Shown one piece after another: positions 34,126 through 42,377 of a stretch of DNA of 57,276 nucleotides. The notes beneath the pieces are model-generated. The model made no database searches. It worked only from the letters and a program-made list of their open reading frames with translations, and was not told where the DNA came from. The position numbers and the translations under genes are program-made. Numbering within the stretch: the stretch's first letter is position 1; each line of letters opens with the position of its first letter. The DNA comes from JAAYYM01 sp964631375 (GTDB lineage Bacteria > Bacillota > Clostridia > Lachnospirales > Lachnospiraceae), in assembly GCA_964631375.1 (NCBI GenBank), contig CAZVYQ010000014.1, positions 1 to 57,276 on the forward strand, in the 5' to 3' direction.

Positions 34126-34433
34126 ATCGTCTCATTCTCCTTCATCATTTGAATTGCTTCTGCAAAATGAAGAGATTCCTCCTCACTGTTATCCGGACAG
34201 ACCTCTTTACTCTTTCCTGCAAAGATCGCATCAGCAATCTTTGAAAACACCTCATACCGCTCAATTGCAATGCCTCGTTTAGCATCTGCTAACAACAATA
34301 CTGTATCTCCTGGTTTGATATCAAACATATCCCTGACTTCCTTTGGTATGACGATCTGCCCCTTTGGACCTATCTTTACAGAACTCATGAATTTATCATC
34401 TGCTCTTTCTGAAACTGCTTCACTTTTCTTCAC
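34122..34433 (-). CDS. AbrB/MazE/SpoVT-type DNA-binding protein
   Basis: Small regulator of 103 residues. The swapped-hairpin AbrB domain is at about 15-60: SSVKIGPKGQIVIPKEVRDMF and DIKPGDTVLLLADAKRG. A charged helical tail follows. It starts with GTG, 6 nt after GGAGG. There is no toxin gene beside it, so it is unlikely to be a MazE-type antitoxin. It is translationally coupled to the acyltransferase and may repress this two-gene unit; that is inference. Confidence 0.9.
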   Translation of the reverse strand: MKKSEAVSERADDKFMSSVKIGPKGQIVIPKEVRDMFDIKPGDTVLLLADAKRGIAIERYEVFSKIADAIFAGKSKEVCPDNSEEESLHFAEAIQMMKENETI

Positions 34434-34514
34434 GTTTTACCTCCAACACCGTCGCCCAAAGTTATACTTGTGTTACTTGTAATACTTATTTTACTCTTTG
34501 TGATTTATTTGTCA

Positions 34515-34548
34515 ACAAAAAAATCAGCCTCGTGGGTTGAGGCTGATT
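34515..34548 (-). terminator. Rho-independent terminator after the YesN-type response regulator
   Basis: Perfect 10-bp arms AATCAGCCTC (34522-34531) and GAGGCTGATT (34539-34548) with a 7-nt loop, followed on the minus strand by seven T. It begins 4 nt after the stop at 34553. Confidence 0.92.
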
Positions 34549-34552
34549 CTAT

Positions 34553-35302
34553 TTATTGTCCACTGTTTTGTGCAACCTGTGTATTGACATATTCAGAATA
34601 ACTGATGCCGGTAAATTTTTTGAAACAACGGCTGAAATAATTAGGATCGGGAATGCCGACAGCATTGGCTGTGCAAAACATTTTACTGTTGGTTCCTGCA
34701 AGCTTCATTGCACGTTCCATTCGACATTCAATCAAAAATTCCACAAAACTCTTTCCTGTTTCCTGCTTAAACTTTCTGCTTAAGTAGCTGGGGTTAAAAC
34801 CAAATTGTTGTGCGATTGAAGTCAGGTTGATCTGAGAGTCTGTAAAATTCTCACGTAAATACTGCATAATCTGTTCGATCGCTGACGGTTCAATATCCGG
34901 CCCGTTATCTTGTGTGTCTATATTTTTCTGATCCAATTTCTCTTTGATTCTGGTCAAAACCTCAGCCACCTCCTGTCGGACGATCGGCTTCAGCAGATAT
35001 TCCACAACCGGCAGGCGAATACACTGACGGGCATAGTCAAAATCATCAAAGGCTGTTAAGATAACGATCACCAGATCCTTATATCGTTCTGTCGCAAGCT
35101 GGGTGAATTCAATACCATTCATAAAAGGCATGGCAATATCGACAAAGGTGATATCTGGTCTCAAATCATCTATTATATTAATTGCTTCGATACCACTGGA
35201 TGCTTCGCCCACCAGCTCCATGCCAAAGGATGCCCAGTCCATGGACTCCTGCAGCAGTCTGCGAGCAGATGTCTCGTCATCAATGACCATTACTCGATAC
35301 AT
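34553..35302 (-). CDS. YesN-type response regulator (receiver plus AraC DNA-binding domain)
   Basis: Response regulator of 249 residues. The receiver has VIDDE, phospho-acceptor Asp55 in ITFVDIAMPFMNGIEF, and EYLLKPI. The C-terminal 100 residues are an AraC-type domain: INLTSIAQQFGFNPSYLSRKFKQETG and the second helix-turn-helix AVGIPDPNYFSRCFKKFTG. The ATG at 35302 follows AGGAGGGG. It overlaps the kinase gene by 23 nt and pairs with it. In Firmicutes such pairs usually switch on a neighbouring sugar ABC importer, here at 37250-40456. The direct repeats at 40550-40585 are its likely site. Confidence 0.94.
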   Translation of the reverse strand: MYRVMVIDDETSARRLLQESMDWASFGMELVGEASSGIEAINIIDDLRPDITFVDIAMPFMNGIEFTQLATERYKDLVIVILTAFDDFDYARQCIRLPVVEYLLKPIVRQEVAEVLTRIKEKLDQKNIDTQDNGPDIEPSAIEQIMQYLRENFTDSQINLTSIAQQFGFNPSYLSRKFKQETGKSFVEFLIECRMERAMKLAGTNSKMFCTANAVGIPDPNYFSRCFKKFTGISYSEYVNTQVAQNSGQ

Positions 35303-37052
35303 CGTTCTCCCCTCCTGTCTTCTCAATAATCTCGGGAATGCAAATTTCTACTTCTGTATATTCTCCTGGCTCGCTTCGAATCTGTACTGCATTTTCACAG
35401 TCACAGTAGTAACGAATCCTGTTGATTGTGCCCTTTAGTCCAAAGCCGGACAGAGCATCTTCATCATCCTCACTGCTTGCTTCCAGCACCTTTTTAATCT
35501 GTTCCTCACTCATACCGATACCGGAATCATATATAATGATGTGCAGACCCTCCTCTTCCATACGGGTCGTAACACGAATAATGCCTTTCTCACCCTTTAG
35601 CCGTACACCATGATAAATACTGTTCTCTACAATTGGCTGTAGAATCAACTTGGGGATCTTAAAATCAAGTGTTTTATCCTCAAGAACATATTCATCATCA
35701 AACACGTCTCCATATCTTAACTTCTGCAATGAAAGATAATCCTGTATGATACGCAATTCACGCTTTAGTGGAATTTCTCTATCACCCTTACTTAGGAAAT
35801 TACGATAAAAATTGCCCAGTGTCTCCAATGCGTCTCTTGCTTTTCCGGCATTTTCCTGTAATGCCAGATAACTGATCGTCTCGATGGAGTTATAGAGAAA
35901 ATGCGGCTTGATCTGTTCCTGTAGCACACGAAGTTCCGCTTTTTGTACGTTTTTTTCATTTTCCAACAGTCGATTAAACAACTCATTTAGGTATATAATA
36001 ACACTATTGTAACTCTCCTCAAGATTGTATAACTCCTTGTTTGGCATCCTGATATCTATCGTTTCCAACCATCCTGATGACCTCGTATGTTCCATCGCTT
36101 GGCTCAAGCCCTTGATTGGCCTTGATACATTTGTTGTGATAAAAGCTGCACAAACTAATGTGGACAGGATAAATGCAATCAATGTAATCAACAATGCATT
36201 CATGATATCCTTAGGCAGTGGTTCTGCACCACGACCGCTCATACACACCACCACAATTGGTTCCATGACCACTTTTCCGGCTAATGTTCTTCTTTCGCCA
36301 TTGGTCTTCACGGTCTTATATACGATATGATCACTGTTAAAATCGTAATCATAGAGTACACCGGTTTGTTTGTCACCACACAAAATCGTACCATCACTAT
36401 TTAAAATACACATTCCACCTGTGTTTTGTAGTTCCAATACATCATCAAATACATCATTTGAGATGTTCATGATCAGGATCCCTATCAGCTTTTGTGAATT
36501 AATATCATACACTGCACGTGACAGTGTCAAAATTGATGGTCCCTGATTGCTTGGGTTGGTACCATATTTCTTAATTGAGAGTACCGCTTTGCCACGGGCT
36601 GTTAATATTCTGGATTTATCAATGTCACTGATATATGCATCATTTTCACCCGGCGTTGTACTGATGCATTTTCCGTTGTTTCTAAAAATATGTACAGAAT
36701 CAATATTACTATATAAGGTCAGCACACCTGCAATACCATCACGTGCATTATTTCCCATTTCCTTGTTGACTTTATGTGCCTTCAGGTATTCTACAACCTT
36801 ATCATTGGTCATGATCAGACGTGATAGATAATTATAATTAACGATTCTTTCCTTGATGGTAGATGAAACATTATTAACTGCCATCTCGGTCGTTCTGAGT
36901 TCAAAATCCTCACTGGTTCTCTTACTGATGATAGAGGTTGCGATTGTGAAAACAACACAAAAGGAAAGCATTAAAAACGTAAACAACAACAATGTCTTTC
37001 TCTGCAGCGACATTTTAGCATTTCGTTTCTTTTTCACATCATGATACTTCAT
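35280..37052 (-). CDS. YesM-type sensor histidine kinase
   Basis: Membrane kinase of about 590 residues. Two membrane segments (about 20-42 and 282-306) enclose an outer Cache-like sensor domain of about 240 residues. A HAMP domain starts at TTNVSRPIKGLSQAM. The phospho-acceptor is His384 in LQEQIKPHFLYNSIE, the mark of the LytS/YesM group, followed by an ATP-binding domain (PIVENSIYHG, DSGIGM, GFGLKGTINRIRYY). I chose the ATG with AGGGG 7 nt upstream; one two codons earlier is possible. It lies after the sugar permease genes and likely senses the sugar or its binding protein. Confidence 0.93.
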   Translation of the reverse strand: MKYHDVKKKRNAKMSLQRKTLLLFTFLMLSFCVVFTIATSIISKRTSEDFELRTTEMAVNNVSSTIKERIVNYNYLSRLIMTNDKVVEYLKAHKVNKEMGNNARDGIAGVLTLYSNIDSVHIFRNNGKCISTTPGENDAYISDIDKSRILTARGKAVLSIKKYGTNPSNQGPSILTLSRAVYDINSQKLIGILIMNISNDVFDDVLELQNTGGMCILNSDGTILCGDKQTGVLYDYDFNSDHIVYKTVKTNGERRTLAGKVVMEPIVVVCMSGRGAEPLPKDIMNALLITLIAFILSTLVCAAFITTNVSRPIKGLSQAMEHTRSSGWLETIDIRMPNKELYNLEESYNSVIIYLNELFNRLLENEKNVQKAELRVLQEQIKPHFLYNSIETISYLALQENAGKARDALETLGNFYRNFLSKGDREIPLKRELRIIQDYLSLQKLRYGDVFDDEYVLEDKTLDFKIPKLILQPIVENSIYHGVRLKGEKGIIRVTTRMEEEGLHIIIYDSGIGMSEEQIKKVLEASSEDDEDALSGFGLKGTINRIRYYCDCENAVQIRSEPGEYTEVEICIPEIIEKTGGENDVSSNGH

Positions 37053-37180
37053 GTTCATACCCCTGTTAAGCGAGTCCAATGAACTCGGATTACTATATTT
37101 TTCTATTATAATATCGTATCATACCTGCCTTTCTTTATCAATCAATCATGTGATTTTTCCTGTAAAAGTGGGATGAATCC

Positions 37181-37218
37181 CGGACTCTGCAAGGGAGAAC
37201 TACTTTGCGCAGAATCCG
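37181..37218 (-). terminator. Hairpin after the sugar permease operon, possible weak terminator
   Basis: CGGACTCTGC (37181-37190) pairs with GCAGAATCCG (37209-37218), with one wobble, and an inner AAG/CTT. A tiny GGGA/TCCC hairpin follows on the minus strand, then CTTTTAC. It could be a partial terminator between the permease and the kinase genes. Confidence 0.4.
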
Positions 37219-37249
37219 AAACTCATCTGTAACATAATAATATGGCCTC

Positions 37250-38080
37250 TTAGCCCTTGACAGCTCCGGCAATGAAACTGTCTTGTATCTTCCTGCTAAG
37301 GAACACATAAGCTAAAAGCATTGGGAATGTAGCCAAACACATGGCTGCACCGATGGGTCCCCATCTCTTCATATACTCTCCGGCAAGTTGTTGTACACCA
37401 ACCGGTAAAGTCCTATGAACTCCGTCACTGATGAATATCGTAGCAAACATCAGCTCATTCCAACACTGTAAGAATGTATAGATACCTACTGCAGCAACTG
37501 CAGGCTTCATAAGTGGAACAATAATTCTAAAGAAAATCCCCCATGTACCACATCCATCAATACATGCTGCTTCATCCAGCTCAATAGGAAGTTCTGTCAT
37601 AAATCCTGTACAAATGAGGATTCCCATTGCCAGTGAAAAGGCTGCATATGGAATGATCAATGCACGGTATGTATTAATCCAGTGCAATCTTGATATTAAA
37701 ACATAAATCGGTACGATTGCTGCGTGGATGGGAATCGTTAATCCCAGCATGAAGAAAGCGTTCATTTTCTTTCTGCCCTTCCAAACAAACCTTGTCAGAG
37801 CAAATGTTGCCATCATAGAAACAAGTAACACGATCAAAATTGTCATTATAGCAATAATTCCACTATTTACAAAATACCTGCCCATGTTTCCGGTAGTCAT
37901 TGCTTCTGCATAGTTTGACCACAGCCATTCTCTCGGTAAACCTGCAACATTGGCACCAAAAATCTCTTCATTACTCTTAAGTGAAAAGGTAAACATCCAA
38001 TAAACAGGAAACAGATTGATCAAAGCCCAGAAGACAAACAAGGTGTATATCAGAACATCCTTTCCTTTTACTTTCTTCAT
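37250..38080 (-). CDS. Carbohydrate ABC transporter permease, MalG type
   Basis: Integral membrane subunit of about 276 residues with six membrane segments. The EAA loop, which docks the ATPase, is ELPIELDEAACIDGCGTWGIF. The C-terminus ends SRKIQDSFIAGAVKG, typical of MalG-type permeases. GGAGG lies 10 nt before the ATG at 38080. It starts 1 nt after the stop of the other permease. No ATPase gene is in the operon; these importers often use a shared MsmX-like ATPase encoded elsewhere. Sugar specificity cannot be told. Confidence 0.94.
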   Translation of the reverse strand: MKKVKGKDVLIYTLFVFWALINLFPVYWMFTFSLKSNEEIFGANVAGLPREWLWSNYAEAMTTGNMGRYFVNSGIIAIMTILIVLLVSMMATFALTRFVWKGRKKMNAFFMLGLTIPIHAAIVPIYVLISRLHWINTYRALIIPYAAFSLAMGILICTGFMTELPIELDEAACIDGCGTWGIFFRIIVPLMKPAVAAVGIYTFLQCWNELMFATIFISDGVHRTLPVGVQQLAGEYMKRWGPIGAAMCLATFPMLLAYVFLSRKIQDSFIAGAVKG

Positions 38081-38081
38081 A

Positions 38082-38966
38082 TCAATCTTCCTCCTTATTC
38101 CTAAACATTGCTTCAATAATCAATGCAAAGGCAAAACAAAGAACAATCAGTAATAACGCTATAGTACTACCCATTCCGTATCTGTTACGTAAGAACAACA
38201 TACTGATCATCAACGTACTCGGTACTTCTGTGGAATGCAGCGGTTGACCATTAGTCAATACATAGAGCAAATCAAATGATTTCAAAGAGCCGGTCACTGC
38301 AAATATTGTACAAACCTTTAAAATAGGCTTGATGTACGGAATGATAATATATCGATTCACTTGCCACTCATTTGCTCCGTCGATCATGGCAGCCTCACGA
38401 TACTCTGTCGGTACACTCTTGACTGCTGCATACATTAACAACATATGATATCCGACATACTGCCATAAAATCGGTACAAAAGCTGCACCAAGTGCTGTTT
38501 CTATTTCGCCGAGCCAGATCTTTGCCCAGCTTTCCAAACCCAATGCTCTCAATGTAACATTCAAAATACCATATGAAGGGTTATAGATTTTTAACCATAA
38601 CTGTCCAATAACAACTGTTGAAATCAATACCGGTGTAAAATAAATTGAAAGGAATCCTCGTTCACCCTTTCTTCCCTTACCGAGAAGAAGTGCAAATCCA
38701 AGCGAAATCGGCAACTGAACAAACACTGATAGAATTGCCAAGAGTAGTGAATTGCCTAATGCCTTTTTAAATCCTATGGATTTACTGGTAAACAGTTCTC
38801 CGTAATTTTCTAATCCAATAAAAGTCTTTTCTCCAAAACCGTTCCAATCAAATAAACTGTAATAACCGGATACAAAAACCGGTGCAACAAGTATCAAAAA
38901 GAAAAGAATAAGAGCAGGTAAAATGAAAAGAATAATATTCACTTTATTACTGTATAGTTTTTTCAT
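38082..38966 (-). CDS. Carbohydrate ABC transporter permease, MalF/UgpA type
   Basis: Integral membrane subunit of 294 residues with six membrane segments. The N-terminal part (IILFILPALILFFLILVAPV, YYSLFDWNGFG) is typical of this family, and the EAA loop reads PTEYREAAMIDGANEWQVN. It pairs with the MalG-type permease directly downstream. GGAAGGG precedes the ATG. A stable hairpin lies between it and the binding-protein gene, which would lower permease levels relative to the binding protein. Confidence 0.95.
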   Translation of the reverse strand: MKKLYSNKVNIILFILPALILFFLILVAPVFVSGYYSLFDWNGFGEKTFIGLENYGELFTSKSIGFKKALGNSLLLAILSVFVQLPISLGFALLLGKGRKGERGFLSIYFTPVLISTVVIGQLWLKIYNPSYGILNVTLRALGLESWAKIWLGEIETALGAAFVPILWQYVGYHMLLMYAAVKSVPTEYREAAMIDGANEWQVNRYIIIPYIKPILKVCTIFAVTGSLKSFDLLYVLTNGQPLHSTEVPSTLMISMLFLRNRYGMGSTIALLLIVLCFAFALIIEAMFRNKEED

Positions 38967-38992
38967 AACAATCCCTTCCCAACCTTATGAAA

Positions 38993-39033
38993 ACGGTCTC
39001 CGGACAATATTCATCCAGATCGCCGGAGACCGT
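38993..39033 (-). promoter_or_regulatory. Intercistronic hairpin between binding protein and permease
   Basis: Perfect 11-bp GC-rich arms ACGGTCTCCGG (38993-39003) and CCGGAGACCGT (39023-39033) with a 19-nt loop. On the minus strand only TTTT follows. It probably protects the binding-protein message or partly ends transcription before the permease genes. Confidence 0.7.
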
Positions 39034-39100
39034 ATTCTTCACCGAATCAGAACCACATGGTTCTCATTCATTTACAATCAATTAATTCTCTTAATAATAC

Positions 39101-40456
39101 TTAGTATGCAAGGTCTGCATCCAATCCCTCTGCAAATCCCTTACCGTCGATTGCTGAAGCATAAATCTGGCTAACATAATCAAGGTAGATATTAGCATTG
39201 TCAGCACCTAAGAAGGTATCTCCAAACAATACAGTTGCCTTAGAATTTGCAACGATGTCAGCAACAGCCAGTGTTAAAGGATTCAAAGAACTTGTGTCAT
39301 AATCAGGTGTCCAAGCTGGAAGTCCATTGCCATCCAGGTAACCATAATGGCAAATGCCTCTGGAAAGTTCAAATGCACATTTTGCTGCAAGTTCTGCATT
39401 TGGTGAGCTTGCTGATACTGCGAGTGAATCACTTGCTCCACCGATCAGCTCTCCAAGCTGAGATTTTTCGCTATTGATAACAGGGAATTCAGCAACCTGA
39501 ACCTTGTCGCCCATACCTGCATTTACAAAATCTGCGCAGTTCCAAGTTCCATTGATATAGAATGCATACTTTCCTGCTTTGTAGTTCTCTTTGATCTCGT
39601 TATCTGAAAGAGCAATTCCTTCTGGATCAAAGTATTTCTTTTCGATCATTTCCTGGAAGATACTAACTGCATCGATGACATCTTCGTTGTTCCATGAAGC
39701 CTTGCCATTGTACATATCTTTCATAGCCTGAGCTCCTGCATCCTTCTCAATGATGGACTCAAGGTACTCAGTTACACACCATGTCTCTTTGCCTGAGCAG
39801 CCAAAAGGAATGATTCCCTTTGCAACAAGTGCGTCACAGCATTCGATCAACTCATCATATGTAGCAGGAACTTCATCGAATCCAACTTCTTTAAGCAGTT
39901 CCATGTTTGTGAACATACCAACAACGTTGAATGTGTTAGGTGAAGCATAGATCTTGCCATCAAATGAGTGGTTAACCAGCATAGATTCCGGTAACTGATC
40001 AGCGTACTCTTTGTAAGCTTCAGATAAGTCGTATACACGTCCTGCATCAACGAATTCTTTAATGAAGCCGCCACCCCATGAATAGAAGATGTCAGGCATT
40101 TCGTCTGCTGCCATAGCTGCTTTGATCTTTGTTTTGTAATCCTGGTTCTGGATTGCTTCCCAAGTAAAGTTAATCTCAGGATGTGCTGCTTCGAAGTCAG
40201 CGATTGACTGCTCGTAAGAGTGACGGTTTGAATCACTTTCTACAGCGATACACCACATTGTGATGTCTGTCTTCTCGCCTGATGCTGCTTCTGCTGCTGG
40301 CTCCTCTGCTGCTGGCTCCTCTGCTGCTTCTTCAGCTGCTGGTGCTTCTGCTGCTGGCTCTGCTGCCGGTGCTGCACCTTCATTTGCTGCACTTCCACAT
40401 GCTACTAATGATGTAGCCATTGCCAGTGTCAGTAATAATGCGGTTACTTTTTTCAT
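39101..40456 (-). CDS. Carbohydrate ABC transporter substrate-binding lipoprotein
   Basis: Lipoprotein of 451 residues, solute-binding subunit of the importer. The signal peptide ends in a lipobox (SLVACG, Cys20). Residues 22-60 are a low-complexity Ala/Glu/Pro linker. The binding fold follows: ITMWCIAVESDSNRHSYEQS, FEAAHPEINFTWE, DEMPDIFYSWGGG, YAFYINGTWNCADF. It is the first gene of the operon, with AAAGGAGG before the ATG and the YesN-type repeats upstream. The linker DNA has 15-bp coding repeats. The ligand is probably an oligosaccharide, by family. Confidence 0.95.
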   Translation of the reverse strand: MKKVTALLLTLAMATSLVACGSAANEGAAPAAEPAAEAPAAEEAAEEPAAEEPAAEAASGEKTDITMWCIAVESDSNRHSYEQSIADFEAAHPEINFTWEAIQNQDYKTKIKAAMAADEMPDIFYSWGGGFIKEFVDAGRVYDLSEAYKEYADQLPESMLVNHSFDGKIYASPNTFNVVGMFTNMELLKEVGFDEVPATYDELIECCDALVAKGIIPFGCSGKETWCVTEYLESIIEKDAGAQAMKDMYNGKASWNNEDVIDAVSIFQEMIEKKYFDPEGIALSDNEIKENYKAGKYAFYINGTWNCADFVNAGMGDKVQVAEFPVINSEKSQLGELIGGASDSLAVSASSPNAELAAKCAFELSRGICHYGYLDGNGLPAWTPDYDTSSLNPLTLAVADIVANSKATVLFGDTFLGADNANIYLDYVSQIYASAIDGKGFAEGLDADLAY

Positions 40457-40511
40457 TTTTTTCCTCCTTTAAAGAAAATTGATTGTTCCCTTTCTGTTTG
40501 AAAGTAATTTG

Positions 40512-40540
40512 ATTATAGATTTTATAAAATGGGAAGTATA
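40512..40540 (-). promoter_or_regulatory. Promoter of the sugar ABC operon
   Basis: TATAAT (40512-40517, minus) is a perfect -10. The -35 position at 17 bp (TATACT, 40535-40540) is poor, as expected for a promoter that needs an activator. The direct repeats begin 9 bp further upstream. Confidence 0.55.
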
Positions 40541-40549
40541 TACATTAAA

Positions 40550-40585
40550 TTTACCTAAATAAGCATTATTTTTACCCAAATGCAC
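40550..40585 (-). promoter_or_regulatory. Two direct repeats 21 bp apart, candidate YesN-type binding site
   Basis: In plus orientation TTTACCTAAATAAGC (40550-40564) and TTTACCCAAATGCAC (40571-40585) match at 11 of 15 positions, with the starts exactly 21 bp (two helical turns) apart. They lie just upstream of the -35. AraC-type domains often bind such paired sites. Confidence 0.6.
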
Positions 40586-40686
40586 ATACGCCTCCTCAAT
40601 ATAGGTTTTTTATTGTGCAATATTACCAAAGAAAAATGTCGTTTATTTACATAATGATGATTTTGAGTGTTATTTTTGACAATATG

Positions 40687-40719
40687 AAAAGTCACATGAC
40701 CTCTGTGAAATCATGTGAC
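40687..40719 (-). terminator. Terminator-like hairpin after the AAA ATPase gene
   Basis: Perfect 9-bp arms GTCACATGA (40691-40699) and TCATGTGAC (40711-40719) with an 11-nt loop and TTTTC following on the minus strand. It lies 37 nt after the stop at 40756. The remainder of the gap 40457-40755 holds the sugar-operon promoter and repeats, with no gene seen. Confidence 0.6.
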
Positions 40720-40755
40720 CACATTTTGATGTACTATTTAATATAGAAAGAAGAA

Positions 40756-41610
40756 TTAAAATTCTTCCTGATGTTTCATAAAGAAATCATAGTATGCTCT
40801 TACATTTGCAAGTTCTGTCCAGCGTTTGACATCTACAGGTTCTTCATCGAGGTCGTATATCTTAGCACCTCTCATAGACAGTAAAAAGGGTGAGTGTGTT
40901 GCTATGATAAACTGATCTTGATAGAATCTGACCGAATCCTCCAGAAACTGCACCAGCTCTTGCTGACGTTCCGGTGACAGGCTGTTTTCAGGCTCATCTA
41001 ACAGATACAATCCTACTTCCTGCATCTTTTCTGTGAAATACAGATATGCACTCTCTCCATTAGAATGTTCTCTGATATTATCCGTCAGATTGCTTCTGAC
41101 ATACTTGGACTGTGATTTCCTACGGGCAAGGTTCACACTTTTCAAATGCTCATAATCCTCCAGAGATTTCATTTGAAAGTGTTGATATTTATCTTCTATA
41201 TAATCCTGAAATAGTTCCTCGCGTCTCTGATCGATCCCTTCATTGATGGTTCTCAGATTCAGCATAAAGTCAAATACATCGTCACTTGTGATAATTCTAC
41301 TGTCACCCGGGAGCGGTACTTCAAGTTCATAGGAACACATATCTGTAAAATCCTCAAAAAAGTTACTTCTATTATATAAGGTATCTCGTTGTAGTTTTAG
41401 TTTTTCTCCTATGACATTGAGTGCGGTTGTCTTTCCGGAGCCGTTTCCTCCATATAATATAGTAATCGGCTCAAAATCCAAAACCTCCAATGCATGCTTT
41501 GACAATGTGCGATATGGGTATACTGTATCATAACAGGTTCTTTTCATGCCAAGAATGAAATCATCCTCACGATCAATTCCCGGAAATCTAAATTGAGATA
41601 GATAGACCAT
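40756..41610 (-). CDS. AAA family ATPase (AAA_15/21-like, SMC-related)
   Basis: Soluble ATPase of 284 residues. Walker A is YGGNGSGKTT (53-62); the late motifs are GLYLLDEPENSLSPERQQEL, with signature-like residues before it, and FIIATHSPFLLSMRGAKIYDL. This group resembles the ATPase half of OLD/RecF-like proteins, but no nuclease domain is present. AGGGG lies upstream. It stands alone between a sugar operon and an efflux operon. Similar genes serve in defence or DNA repair, or as house-keeping ATPases of unknown role; nothing nearby shows which. Confidence 0.88.
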   Translation of the reverse strand: MVYLSQFRFPGIDREDDFILGMKRTCYDTVYPYRTLSKHALEVLDFEPITILYGGNGSGKTTALNVIGEKLKLQRDTLYNRSNFFEDFTDMCSYELEVPLPGDSRIITSDDVFDFMLNLRTINEGIDQRREELFQDYIEDKYQHFQMKSLEDYEHLKSVNLARRKSQSKYVRSNLTDNIREHSNGESAYLYFTEKMQEVGLYLLDEPENSLSPERQQELVQFLEDSVRFYQDQFIIATHSPFLLSMRGAKIYDLDEEPVDVKRWTELANVRAYYDFFMKHQEEF

Positions 41611-41677
41611 TTGTGCTTACCCCTTTAATCAATGATGTCTTAACATAGTCTATCTTATCAAAACAATAGGATGAATA

Positions 41678-42349
41678 CTACCCCCGGTTATCCATTATCT
41701 GTTCTATCCTTCCATCCTTGAAATAGATCACTCTCTTTGCTTCCTTTGCGACATTCGTGTCATGTGTAACCAAAACAATTGTAACACCTTCTCGATTAAG
41801 TTCTTTGATGATCTGTAGCACTTCTTCGGTTGCTTCACTATTTAATGCCCCGGTTGGTTCATCCATAAACAATACCTTAGGTCGGTTGATCATAGCACGA
41901 CAGATCGATGCCCTTTGTAGTTGTCCACCGGATACCTCCCTGATGTCGCGATTGATCAGCTCACTGATCTCCATCCTCTTCATGTATTCCATAGCACGTT
42001 CACGGATGGTTTCTGTCTTCTCACGTCCTGCCGCCAGTCCGGGGAGTATGATATTATCCAGGATTGATAGATTCTTTAGCATCTGCACGTTTTGAAAGAC
42101 AAATCCCATGGAAATCAGTCTGAGTTTACTTAATTCCTTTTCTGACATAGATGTCATATCTTTGTCCTCCAAATATACTTTACCATCGCTGAGGTGATCC
42201 ATTCCACTGATATTATAAAGAAAGGTTGATTTGCCCGAACCGGATGGTCCCATGATGGCAACATAGTCTCCTTCTTCAATGGTACATGTGATGTTTTTCA
42301 GTATCTCTGTTTCTCCGATTTTCTTACTGATATTTTCTACCTTGATCAT
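41678..42349 (-). CDS. ABC transporter ATP-binding protein (MacB type)
   Basis: ATPase of 223 residues that works with the FtsX-type permease upstream. Walker A is MGPSGSGKST, signature EVSGGQLQRASICRAM, Walker B VLFMDEPTGALN and the switch His in VTHDTNVAKEA. The ATG at 42349 is preceded by AAGGAG at 6 nt; a longer reading would run into the permease gene. It starts 28 nt after the permease stop and is the third gene of the TetR-controlled MFS / permease / ATPase operon. Confidence 0.94.
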   Translation of the reverse strand: MIKVENISKKIGETEILKNITCTIEEGDYVAIMGPSGSGKSTFLYNISGMDHLSDGKVYLEDKDMTSMSEKELSKLRLISMGFVFQNVQMLKNLSILDNIILPGLAAGREKTETIRERAMEYMKRMEISELINRDIREVSGGQLQRASICRAMINRPKVLFMDEPTGALNSEATEEVLQIIKELNREGVTIVLVTHDTNVAKEAKRVIYFKDGRIEQIMDNRG

Positions 42350-42377
42350 TGTATTCTCCTTTTCTTCGTTATCATGA

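Noticed and set aside
34122..34433. Toxin-antitoxin system with the AbrB/MazE-like protein as antitoxin
   Set aside because: The partner gene encodes a 360-residue acyltransferase, not a MazF-, PIN- or RelE-type toxin.
40260..40472. Plus-strand Ala/Ser-rich open frame opposite the second binding protein
   Set aside because: Same cause: mirror of the repetitive linker codons. The minus-strand gene is complete and convincing.
40756..41610. Phage-defence ATPase system (OLD/Gabija-like)
   Set aside because: No nuclease domain or partner gene accompanies the ATPase; neighbours are transporters.
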